From Portulaca oleracea (Eukaryota > Streptophyta > Magnoliopsida > Caryophyllales > Portulacaceae): a stretch of 64,000 bases of DNA. This document shows, in pieces, positions 36,501 through 50,300 of this stretch (position 1 is the stretch's first letter; each line of letters opens with the position of its first letter). Where the stretch lies: positions 53,040,112 through 53,104,111 of the forward strand of contig CM055871.1 of the NCBI GenBank assembly GCA_029582165.1. The letters run 5' to 3'. A program made the translations under genes and the position numbers. The notes below the pieces were generated by a model. It ran no database searches and was not told where the DNA came from. It was given only the letters and a program-made list of their open reading frames with translations.

Positions 36501-37761
36501 AGAGACTCACGAGAAGAATCTTAATATATCGGTAATAAAACTCTTCATAATATGAGTAAATAGAGATGGGGAAGAAGACAAGAGAGAAAGAGGAAAGAAA
36601 TATGGAATAATAAGAATGGTGGGAAAACACCATAGAAGAGTGACTTCATTTAAAGGAGCTAGATTAAGGTATGTTGATATTGATAATTAATGCTAAGTGT
36701 GTTCTTAATCAATAATTAAAACACAAAACGCCAGAAGCATTTATTTAATTAACTGATGTTTAGGTGTTTAGGTCATATTGTATTAATTAATTTTGAGAAG
36801 TACACGTACCATACATCTCATATATGTTGCTTTTATTTCACGAAAATATGTTCCTCAGTAAATTAGTAAAAAAAAAGTAGTATTACAAGAGTAAACAGTA
36901 TAATTGTCACCTTTTTCAACTGTTAGTTTTGGATTAATAATTGAGTCCCAATAATGTTCATATATAACGTGCAAGATCTGGTAATCAAATCTAGCATTTA
37001 CCTACCTGTAGATTTTGTTTTTACCTTAAGGTCAAAAATATCATAGATATGACAATTGTGAACAGTAATTATACACTGAGTCTGGATTCATGACTTAGGG
37101 TTCAGAAATATCATAAACATAACATTTTCAAAGTCATATATAAAAATTATAGTTTTTAGATTGAAATAATATGAATTTTGGACCGTGAAAATTTCAATAA
37201 TCTGAATTTTAAATGTACCCTGGAATAATCTAGACTTCAAGGCTCTTAGATATATGTGTAGAGGATTTTTGAATTTAAATAATCCAAATTTTTTCCGAGT
37301 TTTATTAGAAAAACTCTGTCGCATGCTATTTAAATCCAAACCCCTTGAAGTCTAGATTATTCCACAGTAATTTTAAAATTTAGATTATTGAGACTTCAAA
37401 TCCAAAATTATATGCTTGCCTAGTGAACTTTGAGTTGTGAAAGTCTCAATAATCTTGTCAAGAAGGTTGATATACATGATTATTTGTACTACTTTTATTA
37501 TTATTGGTGTAAAATAACAAGTTGTTGTTTGGAAGAATACATTTAACTTACATGCATTAAGGGACATTAACTTGCAAAGTTGTAATAGTGCAATAGTTTC
37601 TTGATGAAATGTCTCTTTCATTAGTTTCAATTTTGATTCATTCTAAGTCAATCTAAAAATTAGTGTTATGTTAGCTTCTCCCACAACATTGAAGAAATTG
37701 CTTTAAACTACAATTTGCCCTTTCAAGAAGTAAGTCTCATTTCTTAGCTAGAAATGTCTTA

Positions 37762-38018
37762 CTCCCTCTGTTCCATATTAATTATCGTTTTTGAAAATGT
37801 GTAGTCAAATTTCAAAAATTTTGACCATAAATTTCTCAATATATATATAATGAGTTGCGATATAAAATTATCATAATTAGATTCATAACAAAAATACTAT
37901 CATAAAAGTATAATATTGTAATTGTTAATAACATATTATGCAGGAAATTGTCAATCAAAGAGTGACAATGGAGACCGTGAAAGTCAAAATTATGACATTT
38001 AATATAGAATAAAGGGAG
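37762..38018. mobile_element. Stowaway-like MITE
   Basis: Begins CTCCCTCTGTTCCATATTAA and ends TATAGAATAAAGGGAG, with TA at both flanks. Confidence 0.7.
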
Positions 38019-38188
38019 TATATATTAATAGTGAATGCATGATTTTATGACATTTTATACCACACAAGAGATTTTTTTTTTTTTGGGGGGGGGGTCGAGA
38101 TTTTAAAGGCAAGAAAGTGCTTGATATATTGACAAAAAATATTTTTTTACAAATTATTAAGTTAATCATTTCACCGCGAGAGTTTCAA

Positions 38189-38751
38189 TGGGTTGTTAAT
38201 TTGCATTTTGGACCCCGAAGTATATGGTAATTTATTTTTTGAACCCTTGGTTTTATTATTTATTTTTTGGGCCCTAATGTTTATGGGTTGAATAAAAAAA
38301 GACCTTAAAGTTTGTAGGTTGAAAAAAAATGTATGTGTACTGTTTTTCTTTTTCTTCCCATGTTTGAATTTATCTCTCGATTAGCGCCAAACTTTAGGGC
38401 TAAGGTTAAAACTAATATTAAAGCTATAATACACCTCTCTCATTCATGTCGGAACTACTTAGACCCAAGTTACTTTAGGGTCTAATTAGTTCCAACATGA
38501 ATAAGCAAGGTGTATTATAGCTTTAATGTTAGTTTTAACCTTAGTCCTGAAGTTTGACACTAATCGAGAGATAAATTCAAACATGAGAAGAAAAAAGAAA
38601 AACAGTACATGTGCCTTTTTTTTCAACCTACTAACTTTAAGGTTCTTTTTTATTCAACCCATAAACTTTAGGGTCCAAAAAATAAATAATAAAACCAAGG
38701 GTTCAAAAAATAAATTACCCTAATTTTCAGGGTCCAAAATGCAAAAAACCC
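38189..38751. mobile_element. Large foldback element, probably Mutator-type
   Basis: A 563-base near-perfect hairpin centred near 38470. The left arm (GCATTTTGGACCCCGAAG... through TAAAGCTATAATACACCT) is mirrored by the right arm (AGGTGTATTATAGCTTTA... to GGGTCCAAAATGC). A perfect 9-base direct repeat GAGTTTCAA flanks it (38180-38188, 38752-38760), as for Mutator-like transposition. No gene between the arms. Confidence 0.8.
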
Positions 38752-39610
38752 GAGTTTCAAGCACGAGACAAATTATTTTAAGAAACAATTATTTATATGA
38801 TTTGATATGATGAACAAATTGAATGTAGTAAACTTTTTAATATGAAGATTAATAATAATTTACTAAATAAAATTTTCAATTATAATTATCCAAAATGAAT
38901 TATTAGCTAGTCAACTTGTATTTATCAATAATCACCATAAATATATATATATATTTGTCTCATAATAAATTTAATATGAAATAGTATGAAACTAGAATTG
39001 CTAATTAAAGTGAATGAATTTGTGACACAATTTGGCTGACATATCTTAAAGATATACAACATGCATAACCTAACTAATCATCACATGCATGCAAATTGCT
39101 TCACTTTTACTTATGCACATATTTTTTAGATATAGTTTCATTCCTTCGATCAACTTGTTTAACTTGACTTTTTCTCCTACATTATCTTCATTATTCAAAT
39201 ATACCAACATTTCTCCCTTTAAAAATGTAAATAAAGTAGAGTAACCAATATTTCTCAATTGTAAATAAACAGTATTTGCATTGTACTTATAACCTAGACA
39301 AAAATTTGAGTTCTGTAATTCGGTTAAATTCCTCATATTTAAATGTTTCTACCCGGGCCCAAACTCTAATATCCGAATATATAATTGATTTACCAAATTT
39401 GTTAATAAAACACAAAATTGATCACGTTTTCTATAACTGAATGACTAATTAAATTAGACAACTTATGCCAAAATTAAATTAAAAATTTAAAACTATCGGG
39501 AATGGACATTATGTAAGTAACCAAATTTGACCTAAACCTTCTACGAAAACTCTCACAATTTTAAATAATTGATAATGTGTAACTACTCAAAATTGTAATT
39601 CAGTCACAAG

Positions 39611-39796
39611 TCACAACCCTTAATTTTGCATCTGACGATGTGTGGTTATAGATATATATCAAGGAGTGTGGTCATAGATTTAAGTGAGTGTGGTCATGAA
39701 TTTAAGGGATTGTGGTCATGAAATCCATGACCACACTTCCTAATATTCATGAGAACCATGACCACATACCGTCAGATATAAAATCAAAAGTTGTGA
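39611..39796. repeat. Hairpin MITE
   Basis: TCACAACCCTTAATTTTGCA at the left is mirrored by TATAAAATCAAAAGTTGTGA at the right. The interior holds repeated GTGTGGTCAT words that pair with ATGACCACA. A partial relative is at 893-975. Confidence 0.65.
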
Positions 39797-40812
39797 TATG
39801 CTCTTCTCACCTTCATACCTAAACTCTTTTTCTATCAGATCAGTTAGGTTCGGTTTGTCTGTATATGTATATATGTTGGTTATGTTTGTCTTTTGCCCAT
39901 GCTAATGGTACCTTTAGACATTTAGAAAAATACCACCGCCAAAATAAGAAAATTAAAGTAGCAACTAACTTTGAGTCGAAGTATCATATTACTTGTAAAT
40001 TAGCATCATGTGTGGGTTGTTATATCATTCATGATGACTATGTTGAATAATTCTAGATGACGTACTTATTCTTTTTTTGTTTATTTCTAGTGTGGAATTC
40101 ATTTATGATAGATAATCAATGCCATCAATGTAACATGTAAATATTTCATGACATGGCAGTATTTAATTGGAAAGATCCATTCAACAAACTTGGATATCAT
40201 ATCCTAATACACATAATTTTTTTTTGTGACTCTGGTAGGGTTTTGTTCCTACAACCTCAAGTTCAATAGTCCCTATTTTTATTTGAATATTGAAAATTAT
40301 ATTGGTTAAAATTTAAATTTTTATTGAATAATTTCGAAATAAATATAAAAATATAATTTATCATATAAAACTATCATCATTAGATTTGTAGTGAAAAATA
40401 ATATTATAAGAATGTAATAGTATAATTTTTGACATGATATTATGTGAAAAATAATATTGGTTAAAGAATGATATTGAAAGTCGTAAAAAAAAATTAATAA
40501 GTGACAAATAAAAGGGAAACAGGGAGTTGAGTATTTACAAACTCCCCCAATTTCTTAATATTTATCACCTTGGAAATAATGCAGTTAACTGTTACAAAAT
40601 TTGAGTGCAAATTTTTTAATATATATAATTTATCTATTATGTGAAATTACTCTTACTGTTAGATTCATCGTGAAAAACATTTTCATAAAAGTATAGTTCC
40701 ATAATTTTTAAAAAAAATATATTATAAGAAATTGTTGATCAAAATTTTTTATTAGAGATCATGAAAAGTTAAAAATATTAAAACTTGTACTTATAGGTAG
40801 TAATTTCTTATA

Positions 40813-41027
40813 CTCCCTCCGTTCCATATTGATTGACACTTTGACTAAATTTTGATCATTAATTATTCACAAATTACAATGAGTTATAATATAAAATTCC
40901 CTTCATTTTAATTTTTAGTAAAGTAGCTTTCTAACGACGGTCATTTCATATTGTAAATCATTGTAATTTGTAAGTAATTAGCAGTCAAAATTTAGTCAAA
41001 GTATCAATCAATATGGAACGGATGGGG
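40813..41027. mobile_element. Stowaway-like MITE (well preserved)
   Basis: Long inverted ends: CTCCCTCCGTTCCATATTGA on the left, TCAATATGGAACGGATGGGG on the right, TA on both sides. The pairing continues inward (TTTGACTAAATTTTGA with TCAAAATTTAGTCAAA). Confidence 0.8.
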
Positions 41028-41471
41028 TAATTAATAAAACATCTCGACACCTTATAGATCAACAAACAGCTTGATTATGATAGCAAAAAGGACACAAATC
41101 TATGAAAAAGGAAAAACAAAAACAAAATTTTGACTGGATAAGATAAAATTTAGGACAACTTTGAATAATATTTTGGAATGTCGACATCTAATTAAATGGA
41201 ATTAATTAATGTAATAATTACAAAATTGTTTCGTGCACTTTAATTGTCAAATACTCAAATAGGCCCCAATTGATAACATAATTAATAAGCTACACACATG
41301 AAGAAAACGACGAGATTGTTCGAGGTTTGACTCTTTTTAGTTTATTACGTAGTAGTATTTATTTAATTATTCATGAGAGCTCCAACAATTTGTGAATTTT
41401 TATTATTTTACTTAACCTCCAAAGTAAATATTTGTTAACTCTTATAAAATAATTCCGCGTGAAATATGGTA

Positions 41472-41706
41472 CTCCCTTCGTTTTCTTTTATCTGTCATTT
41501 ATGTTTTTTGAGGTCATCTTTATTTAACAATTTCACATATAATATTTTTATTAAAAAATACAAAATTATACTTTTTCAATAGTAATTTTTTATTGCGAAT
41601 CTAATGATATCAATTTTGTTTGATGAATCATTATACAACTTAAGATATAGCGGTCAAAGTATTTGTCACAATTACCTATGTAACACTTAAATAAAAATGG
41701 AGGTAG
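41472..41706. mobile_element. Stowaway-like MITE
   Basis: Begins CTCCCTTCGTTTTCTTTTAT and ends AATAAAAATGGAGGTAG, TA-flanked. Confidence 0.6.
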
Positions 41707-42264
41707 TATAATTTAATCTTGCATAACAAAAAATAAGGATATTTATGGTACAAGATATGTAATTCAGGATATTTATAGTGAACAATTATAATAATAAAAG
41801 TAAATAATTATAGTATTTGAAGCACATATTATACTAATTAAATTACACCCAAAATAATCCGCCAAAATATAAATCCAATAACCCGATTATCATGTCTAAT
41901 TTTGACATCTATGAACATAAAAACATAGCTTGTTAATTACCTCTCAAATTTTACAAGTAAGAAAATTGAAAGTTACCCACCCAAAATCCTAATGACGTGG
42001 ATGAATAGACGACACATTTACCGCGAGGTGACTAGAATTTGAGTGTTCTTAGGGTTTGCAAAACTTAAAGGGTCAAATTTTGGTTGGTCCGATGCACTAA
42101 TATGAAAATTCAGATAAGAAATTAATATCCGATATTTAATTATTTTAGATTGGATAATTTAGGCATGCCTAAAGTTTGAGTTTTTGTTTTTAAATCAAGG
42201 AAAATTATATATTTTACTTTTTGATTAAATCGATCAATGTTAAATTTTTAATAAAAAAAAATTA

Positions 42265-42810
42265 GACCTGTCAAATTTTGACCCAACCCGATAACTCGAC
42301 CTGAATCCATACGAAAATTCTAGGTTTTGAATACGATTTTCTCAGTCCAAACACAAAATTAACCGATCCCCAATACCCCGCAAATGACCGAAAACTTTAT
42401 TTTCTTAAAGTTCAACTTTGTGACTTTTCGTTGGAACTTATTACTATTAAACTATAAACGCAACTTATTCATTTATTATTTCTCTAGTTTACATGGTAGC
42501 ATTTACAATAAGTAATCGTTACTATAAGATAATCATATATTATTATATATATTTTACAAAAATCAGTATTCATGAGACAACTTTTTAAAGAAAAAATAAA
42601 AAACGTCGCAGTCATAATCCGTTGGATTGACTCTAAACCAAATACATCGTCTGCACTTACCTGAACCTTAATATACCCCACACACACTTACCTGAAACCG
42701 AATCAAACTGTCCGCATTTACCCAAATCAAAAATAAAATACACCCGACTCATATTTACCCAAATCCAATATACAATCAATTCATAACCTGTCCGCCCGAA
42801 TTGACAGGTC
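42265..42810. mobile_element. TA-flanked inverted-repeat element, copy 2
   Basis: Begins GACCTGTCAAATTTTGACCC and ends CGAATTGACAGGTC; the outer ten bases are perfect inverted repeats, and TA lies on each side (42263-42264, 42811-42812). It shares its full length with 4056-4579, including TTCGTTGGAA and ACTATTAAACTATAA segments. Non-coding. Confidence 0.65.
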
Positions 42811-43739
42811 TAAAGAAAACCTAAGACCGCACTGACTTTTTGAGGCCCTGACAAATATTTTAAGCATGCAAATCGGAGGCGGATATTTCTGAAAGTTGTG
42901 TGTTTGCACAAAAGCCACGTCGGTGGAAGCAATGGAGTGATAAAAAATAAGTTGGAAGCCAATTAGGAAATTAACCAGTTAGGCAAGCATACAATTAAGT
43001 AGCAAATACCAATTCAAAACAGTCGTAGAACAAGAAACAACGAGGAAAGAAAGCTGTTTCGTGCACAATTTAGGTTTATTAGGTTTCATGAATACGACAT
43101 TATATATTTTGCATGGAAGATGAACTGCAATTAACCTGGTTAAGCAAATTGTTTAATCACACAGCAAATTAAACATAATTATTTGTTTATCTATTTGATT
43201 ACACCATGTACTAAGTACTAACTAAATGTATAAAGTACTGAGCAAGACTTTGTTTTCAATTTGTGAAAAATGAGGGGACCCATAAACACTGTCGCCGCAG
43301 GAAAATAAAAGCTTTTTTTATTTTTTTTAATTTTTGTTTCAGGCTGCATAGTTACCCTAATGTTTGAACCTACTGCATCTCTTCATTTTTCACTAATTGA
43401 AACCTCAAAGTCTTGCTTAATACTTTATAGTCCATTTGTTTAAGTTTTAATAGGTCATCCCTTTAGGTTAATTATCTTTTTTTACTCAGTACAATGGGAT
43501 TTACGAATTTACTTTCATGTTGGATCATTGTCGATAATCCTTTTACTCAACAATTTTCACCTTCTAAAAATTCCCTAGAAAAAATAAGTAGACAATTATA
43601 GATCTCTTAAAATCAACCTCACAATTAATAGTTATAGTAAAATTGTCCACATCTAAAACCTTCCAATACCTCGTGTACGCAAGGCCCACATTAGTAAAGA
43701 CCAAGTTATTTTCTAATTCTTTTGCTACAATAAGATTAT

Positions 43740-43935
43740 ATTTCAGGTTGCATTTAGCTGTGAAACTTTCCTCGGAAACTTAATCAATTTTCCTAGTTTG
43801 ATTGTCACTAATAGATGTAAAGGTTTCAACGTGGATCCATTATTCTACTTTCAAACTTAGAGCTAAGAAAAGTCTTTCCAGACAGAGTTCTTCCTAGGAA
43901 AATCTTTTGTAAGAAACAACCAAACGCACATCAAG
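43740..43935. repeat. MITE-like element with GCGTTTGGT-type end
   Basis: The right end AACAACCAAACGCACATC, read on the other strand, matches the left end of the element at 1695. The interior has the same alternating TTTTCCTAG/CTAGGAAAA character. The left end is poorly defined. Confidence 0.35.
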
Positions 43936-44376
43936 CTCAGTACACAAATAATTTCGTTGGGAAAGAAAACACCAGGACCAAATTCAATCAAGCTGGACCA
44001 CTTTCCTATTCGAGTCCAGATGAGGTTAACACTTACAGCATTCGAATTCAGATTCAGCATCACTAATATGTTGCCAAGAGAGCATTCTATGATGCTTCAG
44101 CTATACATAACTTGGTTAATTTACAACTAAAACCTGACAGTCTGCCCAGAAACAATACTAAACCTGTTTCTGAAACAGCTTTTAAATTACCAACCAGAAA
44201 TATAAAAAACGTGTCGTAGATGAATCCCCACAACTAGAACCTACATTAAGATTTAAGACTACATAATGTTACAGGCCAAATAAGTGGAGAATATTAGAGT
44301 GGTCGATGAAAATATGACCATGCTGCAGCCTGTAGAAGCTTCCAGAAGACTTGCACGTCACGAGGCTTCCCCGCGA

Positions 44377-47300
44377 TCATCGTTTCAGGGGTCTGAGTTT
44401 CGGCTTCACTGAGGAAGAGTTAGTAGGGGCAACTTTCTTGGTGCCTGTAGAGGATAAGAGAAAAAGAAAGGGAGTCGTTGTTGGAGACGGATAAAAGAAG
44501 GCAAGTAGTGAACAAAGTATGAATAAAATAATATTACATACACCCAGAGCATATAATCTACGGTGAACAATATAGAATAAGTTAGTTCACAAGTGCAATT
44601 TATTACGTGCTTCTGGAGTTTGTGCTCCAAATAGAGGCATTGTTCACTTGCTGATATTGGGTTGTTCATTGTCAGTAATACTGTTAGTGTTCACTTGCAG
44701 ATATGGTGGAGTATAAACACCAGGGACGTGTGATATATTGACCAATCGCCGCTCCAAGAGCACAAGCTCCAGGAGCATTAGATAAATTGCAAAGTGTGAG
44801 TACTTTGGGTCCCATGAGACCCGGAGATATGGTAGGCAAGTTGGTTACCAAACCTATCTTCAAAGCTCTCCACTAAGGAAAAATTTTGCATTGTGAAAGA
44901 ATCATGGGGTTGATGGGTCATGCTTGTCAGCCGTAGTTTAATACTTGTCCTTGCCTAGAGCTTGCTAGTGGTTACCCCTGATATAGGGACCCAGCAGCGG
45001 GCTTGCTTAACCTTCTAAAAACAAAAATTCTGGACATTGAGAGACTAACAGCAATTATTTTTGTTAGGATGGAGGTTCCCTAGGTACAACATCGAGGTTA
45101 TAGTAGGAAAATGAAGTTTTGGGCTTAACTACACTAGATTTTAGGTCTCATTTTGCATTGGGATCAGTATCAACTATCAGGTACAGAGGTAAGCAGATTA
45201 ACTAAAGGCGCCTTTGTCAGAGTAAAAACTATATTGTTCTACGAGAAAGAATGAAAGTAACTGAAACCAAAAGCATGAGTAGTTCTGGTCTCTTGAGAGG
45301 CAAATAACATAGCTATCGGGATTGGAGATTGTCAAGGTACAAACTACAAAGTCGCGGGTACGAAAATGAAGTTTTGGACTTATCCACACCACATTTTAGG
45401 TCTAATTTATGCTTGGAGATCCTTTATCGGGCATGAGGTAAATGGAATAACTAAGACAGGAATCTAAGTTATACTTTGTAGGGGATCTGAACATTCTCCG
45501 TAACATCCCAAAATGGGAATCAACCAAAGTGCTAAAAGCAGTAATTATTCTTGTGTAAAACACTGGGGGTTATGAAGGAGAAAAATGTGTACCTGATATA
45601 GCTTTAGAAAGAGCTTTGTTAAGTGACAACCGAGAAGAGCTAGTAGGTTGCCTTGGCACAGGCCTGGGAATTTTAGATGATGCATTCGACCTGACAAATA
45701 AAAAGAAAATCGGTCAAAAATGTGAACCATCACCACATTTCATTTGCCATGATGGATTCCCTCATTCGTTACATCACACGATATGAGAAATCAGCGATTA
45801 AACAGGTATTACCAATACTCAATTATCTATCAAGTCATAGTTCTTTACATATAAATGAGTTACCATATGAATGCATCTGGGATCCCTAACACTTGGCATT
45901 TCTGATGCACCAAACATGAATCACAGATAAGAAGAACTAAGACAGGACTAGCAATTTACTACCCTAAACCTCACAGGCAACCATGAAAACAATCGAAACT
46001 GCATATTCTACAAACCTATGACATAGTCATTACAATGGAGAGGCAAAGCTACTACTTATAAGACCAAGATTGATCAGTTACCAAATAAAGTTCCAATTTT
46101 TTCCAAATCAGGTGCAATAAGAAATTACAAATACCTCGCTATTTTTCAGAGGGATGTAGAAATGGGTACTAACAGCCTTCAAACAATCAGATCCCCATAC
46201 TCAAATATAATGATCAGATTAACAAGTTATAAGGATTTGAAGGGTCAAAACAGCCTAAACGCATCATGGTAAAGACTTACTTCTCTAGGTTCTCTGTTGA
46301 TATTGCTGTGTCAGGAAAAAGCGTATATTCCACAACGCTTCCTATCGAACCATCTGTTTCTGTCCCCATAGAAAGGCCACTGTCAGATATATCACTCAAA
46401 CGCTCTTCAGAGTCAGCATTGCCAAATCCAAGGAGATCATCGTCATCGTTAATATTTTGGGCACCATTAGGTGCTTCTGAATGCCTATCACTATATTCTG
46501 ATGAATTATCTTGATCGGTTGTTTCTTTGTTAGGTTTCCCCGATGACTGGCGTGCTTGCCTTGTTGACTGAAGGGACCTCTTTGGGGTAAAACTCCCAGG
46601 CTTGATTGTATTCACAACACGCTTTTCACCCTTTACATTATTAGCCTTGAGCTGACGCAATCGATCGATTTCCTCATCTTTCTTAGCAATTGTATCCTTG
46701 AGGGATGATACCTGCAAAATAAATGGAAATCAGTGTACAAGAGAAAATCCTCATATGTAACACCCTTTAGAACTCCATTCTTGTTACTCTCTGAATCCAA
46801 AAGCCTCATATGAGACCAGCAGTTGTACCATCCAATCTTCAGTGGACTCCATTTCACATTGCAACAACCCAACCCAAGCAAAAATTGCTTATAAGCTATG
46901 ATATCATCAAATCCCATGCATATTTTTGCGACTAGATAATCGGATTTAGTGATTTGGGAATAACACCTTCATTTGATAGCACAGTGAGACAGCCACTCTA
47001 TTTTCATAAACCAGCTATAACAATATTTGTCGCAGAATTCCTTTAGCAACTTAAAAAAACACACACAATCGCAAAATGTCACACTCATCTATCCTGTGTG
47101 TTGCACATGATGTCCTCTAAACTCCACCCTCAAAAACATAGGGAAGAAATAAAGAAACAAATGTCATGCATGTAGAGTCCAACAAGCAAAAGCTATCATA
47201 CATAAGGAGATTCAGATTTACCAGTTTCTATCCATTCAAATGCAAGACAAGGAATTTTAGGTTAACAAAATCCTATTCTAACAAGCAAAAGCTACACCTA

Positions 47301-50300
47301 GTTATCATGTGTCCCCATATGTGATGTAAATTGTAAAACAATAATCACCTCTTCCCAACCTGGTTCATAGCAGGGAGGCTTCTTTAATCAGCTCAACAAA
47401 AGTCATTAACTTTTTTGTATAACTACATGGAAGAAAAGGAGACTGACCTGCTCCATGAGTTCTCTAACATCTCTTCCCTCTTTATTGCTGCGTGCTGCTC
47501 CCAACTCAACCCCAGAGACCCTCTCGGCAAATTTCAGGGTGCTGACAGTTTCAGAGTAAGATTCCACATCAGGGTTAAGTTGGACAAACATCAATGTCTT
47601 TGCTTGACCACCTACAGCACAATTGTTTGTTTCACAACGAGAATTAATCAACAAAATTCCATTGTACAAATTATTAACATATGGTGATATAGTCCACGCT
47701 TAACAATACCTAGAGAGCTCTGAAGAACCTGAGTCAATTTACTGTTTCTATATGGCACATGGGGATTCTTTTGTGCAAGTGCAAAAATTACATCCCCAAG
47801 AGCAGACAGTGATTTGTTGATATGTTGAGCCTCCTTAAGCCTATCCCCTCTTGCCTCAGAACGATCAACTCGCTCACTTCCCGCAAGATCAACCAAATGG
47901 AGACAACCACGTAGAACTGAATTGCTTTTTGAATCAATCCCACGCACATGAACAGTAAGTATACTGCAATTTTGTAAAAGGTTAGAATCATCGATCATGC
48001 ATTATAAAAAAGGAAAAGAAAAAAAAATTCATAAATACATAGGAGTTTATTATAAAATGGCAACCTGTGAGATCTGCTACTCCTTTCATTTAAGGCTGTG
48101 GCTCCAACAGCTCTATTCATAAAGCCAATATTCATTAACTCAAGCACATCATTAGTTGACTTCACAGGATGCAAGCTCGCATCTGGGACAGCCAAGCCAT
48201 TTGGCTGAGCAGTGCTCCAAATCCCAAGTGTGTGCAAGTTAAGAAAACAACCCAAGAAACAAATCACACGCACTAGTCTATCTATTCACAACAACAAAGA
48301 GCACAAGACAAGATATTAATTGTTATGACAAAATATCCTTCACACAACTGAAAGGGAAAGTCAACTATTCAGTGTATTTCCCTTCATCTCATCAATGTTG
48401 CTAATTTTGCTAAACGTAAGGAACAAACCGATTTTCAAAATATGTAATGGCTAAGCAACTATTCTTTTGAGATGGGAAAAATTTGACCATTAAGTTAGAA
48501 AATTACAAGGAGTTGGAATCAAGAGGTGAAAAATGTTGAAAAATATTATTAGAATACTCGAAAGTCGAAAGAACTGGAAAGAAGTTAAAAGGGAACTTGA
48601 TGGGCTTGGAAGGAGACAAATAGTTAATACCATTTTTTAAAAGATCTAGCTAAATGTGGTGATTGAAAGCTGTGAAAAGTGGCAAACATAGCAACATTGC
48701 ATGAATGTGTCATAACAGAACCTATGATTTACTCAAAATGATACTGTCTGGAAGAATCTGCAAATAGTTTTATAATCTTACATCTTACCCTACACAATTA
48801 GTGATAAATCATATAAGCCATGGTACAGTTTATTTGCAATTTTTGTTGATGCAGCCATCCGTTTTCTTTGATGCCTAAAGGTCTTTTTAGTGGTGCATAC
48901 AGCTATAGCTCTCAGTTCCCCCATCCACACCCCCTCATAGGAAACCACATGTAGTGACATTAAGAGTGCTCAAATGAGCAAAGAAACTTCTTGGATTAAG
49001 CAAAAACAAAATAAACTTGATTAAAAGAGGAAAAGGATATCTTTTCTGAGAGCCATCACAAATAAGTAGATCACGGACTTGCTCGTTGTAAATTTCAACC
49101 ATCTGGACACCAACATCATACACAATAGAGCTCCTCCTGCTTTGTGAAATTTGGAAAAGATCATGCAAAGCTCTATAGTTCACTCCCCAGTCCTTCTTTG
49201 ATGCCATATCAGGTCCAGTCTATAAATAGGGAAGCAAGGGGAGCAAAAAGTGAGGACTGATTTTGCACTCAATATAAGTATATAATTAGGTAGTTATCTG
49301 TAAACAAGTAATTGAAGCGTACCATAGTGTATGTCTTGCCAGAACCTGTTTGCCCGTATGCAAAAATGCATACATTATAGCCATCAAGGACTGACCGAAT
49401 TAATGGCTGAGTGTCTTTGAATATCTCCTCTGCCAAGAGAGATTTGCACAACCCAAGTCATTTGAAGAAATTGTCGTGTTCAACGAAAATCATACAAATA
49501 TTATCAAAGATAGGAATAAATACTAGCTACAAAATGGATTTAAGAAACATAAAGGCAAGAGGCCCAGAACACAATGCCAGAAACCTAACCTTGACTAGCT
49601 ACTGGAGCAAAGACCTTGTTGAATTTGAATAGCCGACGGGTATCCTTTCCTTGTTTCACGGGATTTGCAACAACCAGCTCTCCATTCTCACCAATATACT
49701 CTATTGTTGTCTGCTTTTTATTTTGGCCAGGTAGAAATGGCCTTATACGGCAATATACTCTTATATTTCCTACCATGAGAAAAGAAAATATTAGATGAAC
49801 TAAAAATTTATGACAACCTATACTAAGATGTAATGTTAAAAAGTGTACCTTTCAAATCTTGAACCTCATTGTATAATTTTCGGTTTTCAGCTAGAACCAA
49901 GTGGTAATTTTCTGCTGCATCTACTAGCTCTTTAAGCTTCATACCTGCACAACACACAATTCATAAATGACAGAAATCCAAGAGCTTGAAAAACATATGT
50001 TGAAACAGCAGCTATACCTAGTTGATGAAACTCAAGAGGAAAACATTGTTGTGTCTTGAATGCGTCTCTTCTCATAGAATCTAAGTTCGTCCTCAGTTCC
50101 TGTATGGTAGCACAATTTCATACATAATCACTGGTAATATGTTCCAATACATAATATATATATATATATATATGTATATAAATACAAATATAAATATATA
50201 TTTATACACACAACCATTAAAATTCATAAGCATAAAACTTCAGCAAACCTGTAGAGCAGCAGACTGTGAATCAGCAAAAGACTGATATCGAAGCTCTCTA

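Larger units (their letters stand above)
36048..44376. other. Large gene-free spacer (8.3 kb) with mobile-element remains
   Basis: No coding region could be supported on either strand. It holds the bHLH promoter with an 86-base tandem duplication, Stowaway-like MITEs (37762-38018, 40813-41027, 41472-41706), a large foldback element (38189-38751), a small hairpin element (39611-39796), a TA-flanked element (42265-42810), and a GCGTTTGGT-type element near 43740-43935. The remaining DNA is AT-rich. Confidence 0.65.

Noticed and set aside
39070..39336. An 88-codon minus-strand open frame
   Set aside because: AT-rich composition, no family motif, no splice partners and no neighbours; treated as chance.
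44406..44669. An 87-codon minus-strand open frame across the last kinesin exon
   Set aside because: Only the final part overlaps the real exon, in a different frame; the rest is intron.
46278..46283. A TAA right after NLEK as the end of the kinesin
   Set aside because: The TAA is inside a GTAAGT donor. Two further in-frame exons (45690-45593, 44444-44377) follow with good splice sites and end in a basic tail with its own stop.
49030..49041. Reading through exon 15 of the kinesin into YPFPLLIKF
   Set aside because: This lengthens the motor with non-family residues and soon stops; the AT-AC splice restores the conserved GLAVPDASL region.
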